Source of the DNA: Plantago ovata
Lineage: Eukaryota > Streptophyta > Magnoliopsida > Lamiales > Plantaginaceae
Direction: 5' to 3'
Assembly: GCA_028274465.1 (NCBI GenBank)
Contig: CM051455.1
Span: 45,463,129-45,527,128 of the forward strand
Length of the DNA stretch: 64,000 nt
Below, piece by piece: positions 11,602 to 21,641 of the stretch (position 1 is its first letter; every line of letters starts with the position of its first letter). The position numbers were made by a program, and so were the translations under genes. Under the pieces are notes generated by a model. That model saw only the letters and a program-made list of their open reading frames with translations, searched no databases and had not been told where the DNA came from.

Positions 11602-12334
11602 GGGAGAATTGCATATTTGGTCCACTAACTAGACGTCCCATGCGAAACTGGTCCCAAGTGATTTCAAAAAATGCAAATTTGGTCTCTTTGGCGTATAAAG
11701 CTCTGTATTTACACGTATTTGCATATGTGGCATATGAGATGGACAAAAAATAAATAAAGCAAAAAAAAAAGTAATAAAAAAATTAAAAACAATGAAAATA
11801 AAAAATAATATTGTACTCCAGCCATGGCCGGATTTCCGGCCATGGGCGGAGCTGTAAAGCTCCGCCATTGAAACTCTAGATCGGAGCTTTTAAAAGCTCC
11901 AATCTGGAGCTTTTAAACCCCATGGCAGAGATGTAAAAGCTCCACCATGGGAGCTCCATGAAAAGCTCCAATCTGGAGCTTTTAAACCCCATGGCAGAGC
12001 TGTAAAAACTTCGATCTTGTGCTTTAAAAAGCTCAATGGTCGGAGCTTTTTAAACCCATGCTCGGAGCTTTGATCTCCGCCCGCCAATGCGGAAGAGCTC
12101 CGCCCAATTGGGCGGAGCTAAGCTCTGATTTTTATTTATTTATTTATTTATTTTACTTTTTTTAATATTATTATCCATGTGGTCATCCATGTCACCAACC
12201 TAATTCGTGCTAATTCATACTAATTCATCATAATTTGTGTATTGGAGTGTGGAGAGACCGTATTTGCATTTTTTGAAATCAATTGAGACCCGTTTTGCAT
12301 GGGATGTCTAGTGACCAAGAATGTAATATTTCCC
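11602..12334. mobile_element. MULE-like non-autonomous element with GAGCT-rich core
   Basis: The ends form terminal inverted repeats of about 100 bp. The left end reads GGGAGAATTGCATATTTGG and later GTCCCATGCGAAACTGGTC; the reverse complement of the right end reads GGGAAATATTACATTCTTGG and then CATCCCATGCAAAACGGGTC, both followed by TGATTTCAAAAAATGCAAAT. TGGTCGAT (11594-11601) and TGGCCGAT (12335-12342) look like an 8-9 bp target-site duplication with one mismatch. Long TIRs with an 8-9 bp duplication suggest a Mutator-type MITE. The core (11820-12125) is a run of fold-backs built on GGAGCTTTTAAAAGCTCC and GGCGGAGCT. No transposase is present. Confidence 0.8.
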
Positions 12335-12718
12335 TGGCCGATGGTCTGATATATATAAAAGTCATAATCGCATCGTGTTTGGCATCTTCTTTGAAGTTTC
12401 TTTTGACAGGATGAACAGATGTGATCTTTAATTTGTACTGCGTATAATTTAATTTAATGGATTCTGGCACTAAGTAAAGATGCATTATTTCGTCGACAGC
12501 ATCATATTCTTCTCCGAATCTTAATTTTCCCATGATGAGGAAAAAAAGCTAACCGGACAAATACTATACTTAATCAGTACTAGCTTTATTCTTGAAATTA
12601 CTCTATTAACAGTACTTAGTTTCTTATGCCTTTCACAAACGAACAAACTTGTGCATTTCCAGTTTGAAAATTCTGTTTGCCTTCCCTTAATCTTCAACTG
12701 AGAAACCGAATTTTTGTC

Positions 12719-15429
12719 ATGGCAGCAGCATATGCAGCTCTTGTTTCTGTCATGAATGTTTTAAACAGAATCCAATATTCTTGCCCTGTTTCTTTTGATC
12801 AATCACAAATTCAATCTCTCTTCGATATAGTTAATTCCTTGGTTCAGTTTCTTGAGGCTTATTCTCAAATAATTACCAATGATTTAGCTCTAAAAATGGT
12901 TGACGCTGCTTTTGCAGCTGAAGACACGATCGAATCCTATATTGTAGGCAGACTTGCCCAATCCAACACTGTGCGCCAACGTACCCAATCCAACACTGTG
13001 CGCCAACGTACCCAATCCAATATTGTGCGCCGACTTGCACAGTCCAACACTGTGCGCCGACTTGCCTGCTGGAGAACTACAACCAAGAGTACAGTCGAAA
13101 GTGACGAAGCGAGTACACTCGAAAGTGACGAAGCGACTACAATTGAAAGAGACGAAGGGTATGCACTCTTGTGTTATGATCTGGAGAACGCACATCAAGA
13201 AATGGATCTCATCTTTCAAGAGGCCATGGAGGTCAAAGAGAAGAATGGTAGAAATGAACAGCTGCCGAGAAGCTTTGTGCCCATGGGCTCGTCAGTTACT
13301 TCTGGTGAAACGATCAAGATGGAGGGATTTGATGAGCAAGTGAATTAGTGAACCATCTGATAGATCAGCTCACCAACTGGGAATCCAGTCGCCAAATCCT
13401 TCCAGTTGTTGGTATGGGCGGTATTGGGAAGACCACTCTCGCCATAAGTGTTTGTAAGTACCCTGCTTTGAAGAATCATTTCGATATTATTGCTTGGGTT
13501 ACTGTGTCTCAAGCTTTTACTGCTGCAACAATTATTCGTCCTCTTCTATTTGATATTATTGGTGAAAAGGTTAATGATGTAGAGGATGAACAGTTGGAAG
13601 ATAAATTACATAAATGCTTGTTCGGTAGAAGCTATCTCGTTATCTTGGATGATATTTGGGATATCAAGGCGTGGGATGCAATAAATAGGTTCCTTCCCGA
13701 CAATAACAATAGGAGTAGAATCTTACTAACAACTAGGTTGTTTGATGTTGCTCGTACTGTTGGATCAATTGATTCTTATGAAGTGAAGGTTCTAGATGAT
13801 GATAAAAGTTGGGATTTGCTCTCTAAGAAGGTGTTTGGTCAACACTTCTGCCCTCCTGAATTGGAGGAACGTGGAAGGAGAATTGCTAAGGGCTGCAAAG
13901 GGCTCCCTTTAGCTCTAATTGTGATTGGTGGCCTCCTTAAAATGTCTGAGATCACATCAGAGTACTGGGAATATGTTGCTGACAATATAAGCTCCATCAT
14001 AAGTGGAGAAGACAATGAACGTTGCTTGGAGATATTATCTTTGAGTTACCACCAATTGCCTATCCAATTAAAACCTTGCTTCTTATACATGGCAACTTAC
14101 CCAGAAGATCACAGAATCAACGTCTCTGATGTCATCATGTTGTGGGCTGCAGATGGATTCTTGAAACCAAATGCATATGAGCTGCCGGAGGAGATTGCAA
14201 AGAAGTATCTAAATGATCTCATTGATAGAAACCTTGTTACAATGAGTCATCGTCTGGATGATTACGGAAACACTGATGAGAGTTTGACTATGCATGATTT
14301 AGTATGGGAGCTTAGCATTAGGGAAGCTAAAGAAGCTGGGTTTGTTCATGTCAATGGTGCTTCTCTGGAAACAACAGAAAGTCAGCGACGGTTAGTTGTT
14401 CATGATGGCCGTGAATCTTCTCTACTCAGAAAAGGTTCTGCTCGCTCTTTGATTTGCTTCTGCACCTCGTATTCGCCAAATGATGTCTCATGTTCAAGAT
14501 TGCTAAGAGTGTTTTTTGCGTCCTATTGCCAAAATGTACCTGAACATATCCTTGTTAATTTACGATTCCTCAAACTTTCAATGAAGGTTTTGTCATTGTG
14601 GCTGTTTTCTTCAATATCCTTGTTGTGGAATCTGGAGACCTTGATTGTGGATGTTGTCAACAGAAGTGAGGTCACTCTACCATGTGAGATCTGGAAGTTG
14701 CGACACATTAAACATCTTGTCTTTAGTACTCCTGGCATCATTTTTCCGAAGCCTCCCACTTGCGAGTTTGTGCTTGAGAAATTGGAGACGCTTTATTACG
14801 TACAAGATTTCAGTGATAAGATGATTAACAACATTCCAAATATTAAGGATTTGCGTATTTTTAATCAGAGATTATATGGCTGTGTTTCTGTTTATGTTTC
14901 TATTCCTAACATGGTCCAATGTCATAAACTTGAAAGATTGCATATTTCGGCAACAACAATAAATCTGAAGACTCAGATGTTTCCTGATTCCATCAGGGAG
15001 TTGAGTTTTTGTGATTGTGAGATCCCATGGGGAAGTATGACACTCATTGGTTCATTGCCAAATCTTGAAATTCTTCACATAGGCCCGCGTGGTTTCAAAG
15101 GCGAAGAGTGGACCACAAGTGAAGGGGAGTTCCAGAGCCTGAGGTATTTGATAATCAACAGTTGTGATCTAGTGAGCTGGAGAACAGAGGAAAGTTCACA
15201 CTTCCCTAGCCTTGAGCATTTGAAGCTTCGCAGTATATTTAATTTGGAGGAAATCCCAGAAGTTTTTGGAGAATCAATGACACTTAAATCAATCACTTTG
15301 ATAATGTGTGAGGATAGCGCTGTTAGATCTGCAAAGAGAATATTGAAAGAACACCAAAGCAACAGTAATTATGAGTTTACACTTGAATGTGAGGAGTATG
15401 AAGGTGTTGAGGATGAAGATGAAGATTAG
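12719..15429 (+). pseudogene. CC-NB-ARC-LRR disease-resistance gene 1, frameshifted
   Basis: Intracellular immune receptor of the CNL class. ATG 12719 opens a 209-codon frame with a coiled-coil (Rx-N-like) domain, including VDAAFAAEDTIESYI at the EDVID position. After GFDEQVN it hits a TAG at 13346. The NB-ARC frame (13348-15429) shows the P-loop GMGGIGKTT, RNBS-A FDIIAWVTVSQ, kinase-2 YLVILDDIWD, RNBS-B SRILLTTR, GLPL in CKGLPLALIVIGG, CFLYMATYPED and the MHD motif in LTMHDLV. LRRs run to an acidic tail EEYEGVEDEDED. The two frames differ by an extra 8 bp (13340-13347), an imperfect tandem copy of the next bases. The CC half carries odd internal repeats (12955-13165). All NB-ARC motifs are intact, so the loss is recent, or the halves are made as two proteins. 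No GT-AG intron obviously removes the 8 bp. Confidence 0.88.
12955..13165 (+). repeat. Two in-frame minisatellites inside the NLR coiled-coil region
   Basis: A 30-bp unit coding TQSNTVRQR-like peptide is repeated about four times at 12955-13070. It is followed by a 24-bp unit coding ESDEAST-like peptide about three times at 13095-13160. Both periods are multiples of three, so the frame survives the expansion. Confidence 0.85.
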
Positions 15430-15523
15430 GCTTACTCAAAGGCCGCGTATTGCTTTTTTCCTCCAGGTAACAACTGTTGTATATTTCTCTGTCACTGCCT
15501 AGTAGTTAGGTAAGTACTAAGTA
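15430..15523. other. NLR1 3' flank before MITEs
   Basis: Short non-coding flank of NLR1. No feature seen. Confidence 0.4.
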
Positions 15524-15785
15524 CTCGATCATCCGTCCCGAAGTAGTTGCACCATTTACTTTTGGAGACATAAAAATAAGGAGATGAGTTAAATATTGAA
15601 TTATATTGTTAATGGAGGTTGACTTTAATTTGTCAGTGGATTTGTAGTTCATGACTTATGAATTACATTTATGGATTATAAAATTATTATTAACATATCC
15701 AAATATGGGAAATAAATGAAATGGTGCAATTTTAACGGGACGCCCAAAATGGAAAAATGGTGCAACTGTTTTGGGACGGATGAAG
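15524..15785. mobile_element. Stowaway-type MITE (262 bp)
   Basis: Bounded by TA dinucleotides. The left end carries CATCCGTCCCGAAGTAG and GTTGCACCATTT; the right end mirrors it with AAATGGTGCAACTG and GGGACGGATGAAG. TA target sites and the CCGTCCC-containing TIR are typical of Tc1/mariner Stowaway elements. Confidence 0.85.
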
Positions 15786-15812
15786 TATATAACTATTGTC
15801 TTAAGACTATTA

Positions 15813-16034
15813 CCCCCTCCATTTTCTTAGAATTTTTCTAGTTTGACTTTTTGTCAATAACTTTTAACTTTAAATCCCGATTACACTTAAACTATATAAT
15901 GATAAAGTATTTAACGAAATTATATTATGAAAATATATTTATCATTATAGTTTAAAATTAAATAGAGTCAAAGATAAAAGTTATTGACGAAAAAAAAGTC
16001 AAACTAAAACTAATAAGCTTAAGAAGAGAGGTAG
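15813..16034. mobile_element. Stowaway-type MITE (222 bp)
   Basis: Flanked by TA. Left CCCCCTCCATTTTCTTAGA and TTTGACTTTTTGTCAATAAC; the right end mirrors it with GTTATTGACG, AAGTCAAACTAAAAC and TCTTAAG-type sequence reading GAAGAGAGGTAG. AT-rich fold-back interior, no coding capacity. Confidence 0.8.
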
Positions 16035-16079
16035 TATTGATTTCCTTCTAATACTAATCAATTCGAGTAAATGCACTTA

Positions 16080-16530
16080 CATTATTCTGGAATGCACCGA
16101 GTTTCAATTAATGGCCAGATCCATTAAGATCTATATTTTGACATGATTTTAGTAATGTTAGTTCGGATAGGAATCAAATCATACTGCAGGTTGGACATGA
16201 ATTTATTCGCTTTAATTTTGATCTGAATCGTACTTGTGTTCATTAATCCTCTATCAAAACTAACTTTGGGTCGAACTGGTGGATCAGCTGGCTTTTCAGG
16301 TGGAATCGGGTTAAAATCCAGAACAGGCGATGATTGCAACATCTCCAATGGGCAATGGGACCGGTGGGATTTGGAACGGCCGTGTAGTTTGGAATTTGAG
16401 CAGTAGATCGATCGGGTCATGGGCAATATTGGGGATGAAATGAACTTGTAATATTGGGGTTTGTGTAATACTTTGATGGTGCTTGTTTGAGAAGTTAATA
16501 GCTGTACATTGTTCATGTTGAGTGATCAAA
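16080..16530. repeat. NLR1 3' flank shared with NLR2
   Basis: This non-coding block (GAGTTTCAATTAATGG..., TTTGATCTGAATCGTACTTG, ATATTGGGGTTTGTGTAAT) recurs in order after NLR2 at about 20320-20925, interrupted there by other DNA. NLR1 and NLR2 were therefore duplicated together with downstream sequence. No gene is supported inside it. Confidence 0.75.
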
Positions 16531-17181
16531 ACACGCTACTCATGGATGATCTTGTTGAGGTTGTACCAAAGAGTCCAACACGCACAAATAAAACAAGGCC
16601 AAATCATCATGTTTAGGATCTGCACGTATAGATAAAACCCAAGACTCTAAATCAATTGCATCATAACCAATCAACTGATGAGCAAGTGGTGAAATAGCCA
16701 TCTACCAGACATGCCCCGACGGTGCAGATTAAAGAAGACAGGCAATGCATTTCTGAGCATCCTCCAGCCAAAAAACCTTAAATCCTTAAATTTTATTTGG
16801 TACTCGAACCTTCCACACCCAATTCCAGTTAACCACAGAAACAGAGCTCCCACCCCCCTACCCGAGTGTGAAACTCCTGACTTCTAATCTCTCTGGCTAA
16901 TAAATAAGCAGATATCACACTGTAGAGCCAAGTACAACATCCCCCAATTAGCTTCATGAAGGTAATGGAATACTTAAAGCAACTTCATTATTTCCATTTT
17001 TGCCAATAAAAGCAAAAAAATTACACTCCAAGTACCAAAATAGTACCAACAGGTCTAAAGCTACCTTTAAATAAACAAAATACTTGTCAAATACCAAAAT
17101 ACTACCAGCAGGTAATGAAATGTTTATATTTATTCACCGTCTACCTCAGTCTCAGTTGCTAATTCTAGTGATAGCATTTGT
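16531..17181. other. Unassigned non-coding DNA
   Basis: AT-rich sequence with near-repeats such as AAGTACCAAAATAGTACCA and AAATACCAAAATACTACCA (about 17030-17106). No gene recognised. Confidence 0.4.
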
Positions 17182-17325
17182 TAAAAGAACAGAGAGAGTC
17201 ATAGTTGTTTTAGGCAAATAGTCGAACACCTTGCGGCGGGCATAGTTCATATTTGAGATTATGAGTAGCTCACTAATTAGGTCTTTAGGGTCTGTGGCAT
17301 TCCTGTCCTGAGTGTATATATAATG
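17182..17325 (-). pseudogene. Third copy (short shard) of the PPR gene 5' end
   Basis: The minus strand encodes NATDPKDLISELL, ISNMNYAR and KVFDYLP. These match NATDPKYLITELL, ISNISYAR and KVFDYLP near the N-terminus of the PPR gene at 31027-32550. It covers only about 45 codons and contains small insertions (extra bases at GCGGCGGG and at CCTGTCCTGAG). It is more diverged than the two arm copies, so it records an older duplication. Confidence 0.85.
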
Positions 17326-17459
17326 GTGAAGCGGGTTGAATTATAATTGGTTTGATAATTGTTGTGGCCGGGCTGCTGCCTGCAATTGTTATTTATTTAT
17401 TTATTTAAAGCCCATTCCATGTGTGGGCTTGATGTTAGTCACATCACACGGATAGAGGT

Positions 17460-17726
17460 ATGATGGAGAGAGATAAGGGTTTGATGATGGAGAAAGATCC
17501 GAATAATTCTCAGAATTCCGATTCCGATGATGATAAGAAGAAAGAGAGCTGTTATGATGATGAAACAAACCACGGATCATCACAAGATGAAGAAGAAGAA
17601 GACAATTATTCATCAGAGGATGAATCAGATTCAGATGAAGAAGAGGAATCATCAGAAGAGGAATCATCAGGGGACGAATTAAAAGACGAGGAAGTACTGG
17701 AAAAACGACCAGTTAAGGGGGGATAA
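17460..17726 (+). CDS. Acidic Ser/Asp/Glu-rich open frame, possibly a truncated gene
   Basis: An 88-codon frame starting MMERDKGLMMEKDPNNS. It is dominated by Asp, Glu and Ser (DEEEEDNYSSEDESDSDEEE and similar) and ends KRPVKGG then TAA. The same frame stays open after the stop as VSEFAVITEKELIAI up to a copia LTR edge at 17771. This suggests a longer acidic protein, cut by a nonsense change and by the retrotransposon. Low-complexity acidic tracts occur in many nuclear proteins, so I assign no function. It could also be a chance frame in GA-rich DNA. Confidence 0.35.
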   Translation: MMERDKGLMMEKDPNNSQNSDSDDDKKKESCYDDETNHGSSQDEEEEDNYSSEDESDSDEEEESSEEESSGDELKDEEVLEKRPVKGG

Positions 17727-17770
17727 GTATCAGAGTTTGCAGTGATAACGGAAAAGGAGTTGATCGCCAT

Positions 17771-18081
17771 TGTTGAGTGAGGAGCAAGTAAATAAAATGT
17801 GGTTTATATTTCACAGAATGAGAAAAGTACAGAATGAGAGAAAAGTTATCTACAGAGTATTTATACTAAAAGAACAAAAGAGGGAAAATAATTAACGTCT
17901 CTGCCTTATGTTTACAAGCCAAAGTCATCACTTACTCCGAACACGCTTTCGAGTAAGTGACGCTCTAATGCAACCGCTCTAGCCTTTGGTAAGTTGTTTC
18001 TATTGAATTCGTCAGGCTGTTGCAGTTGATTCCAACTTGCTATGCTATCTTGGGTTGATTCCAAGCTCCTTTCTTCTGATA
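17771..18081 (-). mobile_element. Copia 3' LTR (about 311 bp)
   Basis: On the minus strand a polypurine tract TTGAGGGGGAG ends at 18082 and the LTR follows, running to CTCCTCACTCAACA at 17771. TATAAATACTC lies inside it as the LTR promoter. The first bases read TATCAG in place of the expected TG, so the start is inferred from the polypurine tract. It belongs to a different family from the LTR at 11050-11319. Confidence 0.7.
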
Positions 18082-18810
18082 CTCCCCCTCAAGAGGTGCG
18101 TATGGATTCCAGGAGCACATCTTGGACATAAGAAATCCCAATCGTTCACTTGTTAAAGGCTTTGTAAATGCATCTGCAAGTTGGTGTTGAGTAGGAATAT
18201 ATGAAACTGTGATGGTTCCAGAAAGAACCTTTTCTCTGACAAAGTGACAATCGATTTCCAAGTGTTTTGTTCGTTCATGAAACATTGGATTCTTAGTGAG
18301 GTGAATGGAAGACTGGTTATCACAATAAAGTGTAACCAGCTCCTTGTAAGTGACATTGAAATCTCTAAGTAAAGAAATCAACCAAACTATTTCACAAGTA
18401 GTGAATGATAATGCTCTATATTCAGCTTCTGAGGATGACCTGCTAACAGTTGGTTGTTTCTTACTTTTCCAGCTGATTAAAGATTATCCTAAGAACACAC
18501 AGTAGCCAGTGGTAGATCTTCTTGTCATGGGACAAGAAGCCAAATCTGAATCACTAAAAGCTACTAACTGTGTGTCTTGATTGTGAGGAAAGAAAATCCC
18601 TTGGCCAGGTGAATTTTTAAGATACCTTACAACTCTCAATGCAGCATGCATATGGAGCTTTGTAGGTCTGTCCATGAACTGGCTTATGACACCAACAACA
18701 TAAGTAATGTCTGGTCTGGTAATGTTCAAATAAATGAGTTTACCAACCAGCTTCCTATAGCTAGTAGTGTCATGTAGAACTTCTGCATCCTCATCTGAAG
18801 ATATCTCATT
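18082..18810 (-). mobile_element. Copia reverse transcriptase C-terminus and RNase H fragment
   Basis: The minus strand encodes TSYRKLVGKLIYL, RPDITYVVGVISQFM and ALRVVRYLKNSPGQGIF (end of RT), then FSDSDLASCPMTRRSTTGYC, SWKSKKQPTVSRSSSEAEYR, YCDNQSSIHLTKNP, FHERTKHLEIDCHFVRE and QLADAFTKPL (RNase H). A single TAA at about 18482 separates FLG from SLISWKSK; otherwise the frame is open. The element stops abruptly at about 18806, where it joins NLR2. Gag, protease, integrase and most of RT are missing. Confidence 0.93.
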
Positions 18811-20114
18811 ATCTTGGATGATATTTGGGATATCAAGGCTTGGGATGCGATAAATAGGTTCCTTCCTCACAATAATATTGGGAGTAGAATCTTACTAACA
18901 ACAAGGTTGTTCGATGTTGCACGTAGTGTTGGATCGATTGATTTTTATGAAGTGAAGCTTCTAGATGATGATAAAAATTGGGATTTGTTCTCTAAGAAGG
19001 TGTTTGGTCAACAAGTTTGTCCACCTGGATTAGAGGAATGTGGAAAGAGAATTGTTAAGAGCTGCAAAGGGCTCCCTTTAGCTCTAATTGTGATTGGTGG
19101 GCTCCTTAAAACATCTGACATCACACTAGAATACTGGGAAGATGTTATCTACTCAGAAAAGGATATGCTCGGTCTTTGTGTTTCTTCAGAAACTGGCATT
19201 GGCCAAATGATGTCTCATGTTCAAGATTGCTAAGAGTGCTCTTTGCATTCTCAAAGCAAAATTTACCTGCAGATATTGTGCAACAAGTTAATTTACGATT
19301 CCTCAGATTTAAACCAGATGATTTCCCAAGGTGGTTGTTATCTTCTTCGAGATCCTTGTTGTGGAATCTGGAGACCTTGATTGTGGATATCTACGCACCA
19401 AAAACTGTCACTCTACCATGTGACATCTGGAAGTTGCACCACATTAAGCATATTGTCTTTAATGGTGCTGAGGTCATTCTGCCAGACCCTCCCACTTCGG
19501 AGGTTGTGCTTGAGAAATTGGAGACGCTTTATTATGTAAAAGATTTGAGTGATAAGGTTCTTAACAACATTCCAAATATTAAGCATTTGGAAATTTATGA
19601 TATGAGAGCAGTTAACCGTGTTCCAATTCCCAGCATGGTTCAATGTCATAAACTTGAAAGATTGAAGATTTCTTCAAAACTATTTAAGCTGCAGACTCAG
19701 ATATTTCCTGATTCCATGAGAGAGTTGCGTTTAAGTGATTGTAAGATCCCGTGGGGAAGTATGACACTCATTGGTTCATTGCCAAATCTTGAAATTCTGA
19801 AAATAAACAGTGATGATGGTTTTAAAGGTGAAGAGTGGACGATAAGTGAAGGGGAGTTTCAGAGCTTGAAATATTTGGCAATCTGTGCTTGTGATCTAGT
19901 GAGGTGGAGAACAGAGGATTGTTCTCACTTCCCTAGCCTTGAGCATTTGGAACTTCTCTTTATGAGCAAATTGGAGGAAATCCCAGAGGTTTTTGGAGAA
20001 TCAATGACACTTAAATCAATCAAGTTGTCCGGGAGAAATAGTATTGGTGTTGATAGATCTGCAAACAGAATAGTGGAAGAACAACAAAGCAAAGCAACGG
20101 TAATCATCAATTAG
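18810..20114 (+). pseudogene. CC-NB-ARC-LRR gene 2, truncated and internally deleted
   Basis: Paralogue of NLR1. It begins inside the kinase-2 motif (LDDIWDIKAWDAINRFLP) at the junction with a copia fragment, so the CC domain and P-loop are gone. RNBS-B SRILLTTR and GLPL (CKGLPLALIVIGG) follow. After ITLEYWEDV (about 19149) the sequence jumps to the position equivalent to 14410 of NLR1. About 440 bp, including the CFLYMATYPED and MHD motifs, are missing, and the frame shifts, ending at 19233. The LRR part is open in the next frame (19176-20114) from SCSRLLRVLFA to EIPEVFGESMTLKSI and ends without NLR1's acidic tail. It cannot make a working receptor. Confidence 0.93.
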
Positions 20115-20984
20115 TCGTCACAGCTGACTGCATCAGGAGGTAGTATATACTTATCTTCTAAAACTAGTTTTTTTTTTTTCAAAAGTTCAATCTAATTTAT
20201 TCCACTACTACACTACTCTATAACCATATATAACCACCTTATATCTTCTAAAACTAGTATATGTTAAGACTTTTACTGCTCTCCTTCTATTATAGTATAT
20301 TAATAATAATCAATTCAGAGTATTGAGTTTCAATTAATGGTCAGATTTTGACATAGCATGATTTTATGGTTTGGACATGAATTTATTATCCACTTAAATT
20401 TTGATCTGAATCGTACTTGTTCATTAATACTCTCTAACAAGTAACAACAATAATTTGGGTGATTAGATTTTTGAACAATTTACTTGTGTGCCATTAGGAC
20501 TAGGAAACACCTCAAGCTGAGTCAGATTGGCTTGATCTGAGCCCATCATCATAGGTGCATGGAGGGAGTACATCAGGCTGACTGGCTGAGTCAGATTGGG
20601 TTGGTCATGCTCCGGCTGTTCAGGACTAGGAAACACCTTAGGCTCACCACATAGCCAAGGCATTTTTTTTTTTTTTTGGGGGGGGGGGGGGGGGAGGGAA
20701 CAGGTGCTTGTGTCGGTTCCTTGCGGCATCTCCTGTGGAACTGGGTCTATATCCTGATGCAGTTTGGGATTCGGGCGCCGTAGATCAATTTGGTCATGGG
20801 CTAATTAAGGTTCGGATCGATGAAATGAAATTGTACTTTAGTATGTTGGAGCAGTGTAAATATTGGGGTTTGTGTAATTTGTTCATTGTTATTGTTCAAG
20901 ATGTTAATACAACACATTGTTGTTGACTGGTATATTAATGTTTTCTTGAATATTATGACTGTTGAGATCGCTGATGATATAATG
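20115..20984. other. NLR2 3' flank
   Basis: Non-coding. Contains blocks homologous to the NLR1 3' flank (from about 20320 and from about 20780), two copies of ATCTTCTAAAACTAGT (about 20153 and 20242), two copies of GACTAGGAAACACCT (20500 and 20623), and a T15-G17 run at 20663-20694. No gene supported. Confidence 0.5.
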
Positions 20985-21460
20985 GCAGAATAACCACAAT
21001 CAAGTTATTGGCTTTGATGATGAGGCTAAAACTTTAATTGATTCTCTGGCGGAAGAATCAGATGGCCTCAATCAAGTAATAACTATTGTTGGGATGCCAG
21101 GCCTTGGAAAGACGACGATGTCCAGGAAGATCTTTAAGGATCCTACAATTGAGCTCAAGTTCCACACTCAGATTTGGGTGAATATTATTGAAGATATATA
21201 TTGACATGAACCAAGGGACTGTGATGCAGAGAATATCAAGCAACTATTCTTTCTGAGGTATCTATCTCACTTGGGCAATAGCTACTGAATCAGTCATTCA
21301 AGACTATCCCAAAGGTCAAATAATCATCTCAAGAACCTGCAGACTTATGTTCTTGACATAACTTCACGCACTGTTGAAATCACTGCAGATGTTTGGAAGA
21401 TGAAGCAGATGAGGCATTTTAAGATGAAAGCATCCAGTTGTGAGAAATGAGGGAGATAAC
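20985..21460 (+). pseudogene. NB-ARC and LRR shards of a third NLR
   Basis: The frame reads VIGFDDEAKTLIDSL, SDGLNQVITIVGMPGLGKTT (P-loop), MSRKIFKDPTIELKFHTQIW and a stop at about 21204. After broken sequence, HLKNLQTYVLDI and VEITADVWKMKQMRHFKM (LRR-like) end at GAA ATG A near 21450. The VIGFDDE pre-P-loop and GMPGLGKTT differ from NLR1 and NLR2, so this is another NLR lineage. The LRR shards in the two arms could derive from the same lineage, which I cannot prove. The region between P-loop and LRR is mostly deleted. Confidence 0.85.
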
Positions 21461-21626
21461 CTCTGAGCAGATGTAACCGGAAAGCTGCACCGTAAGTGTT
21501 CTTAAGACAGCAAGAAACCCAATCACCTTAGGAGAATCCTAAGTTTATCCACTCTCGAGTAGTTCAAGGACCTGAGTAACTTGGTTACAAAATACTAATC
21601 ATAGAGAGTACAAACTTGAGCGAAAG

Positions 21627-21640
21627 ATTGAACTGTATTG
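21627..21640 (-). terminator. 3' box of U2 snRNA gene
   Basis: On the minus strand CAATACAGTTCAAT follows the U2 3' end within a few bases. It fits the plant snRNA 3' box (CA, 3-10 bases, AGTNNAA), which directs snRNA 3' end formation. Confidence 0.7.
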
Positions 21641-21641
21641 G

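Noticed and set aside
11460..11868. Frames of 97 and 79 codons
   Set aside because: They span MITE terminal repeat sequence and have no protein-like composition.
12890..13219. Cys/Ser-rich frames opposite the NLR coiled-coil region
   Set aside because: Shadow frames of the 30-bp coding repeat.
13346..13360. Intron between the CC and NB-ARC frames of NLR1
   Set aside because: No convincing donor and acceptor pair restores the frame; an 8-bp tandem insertion explains it exactly.
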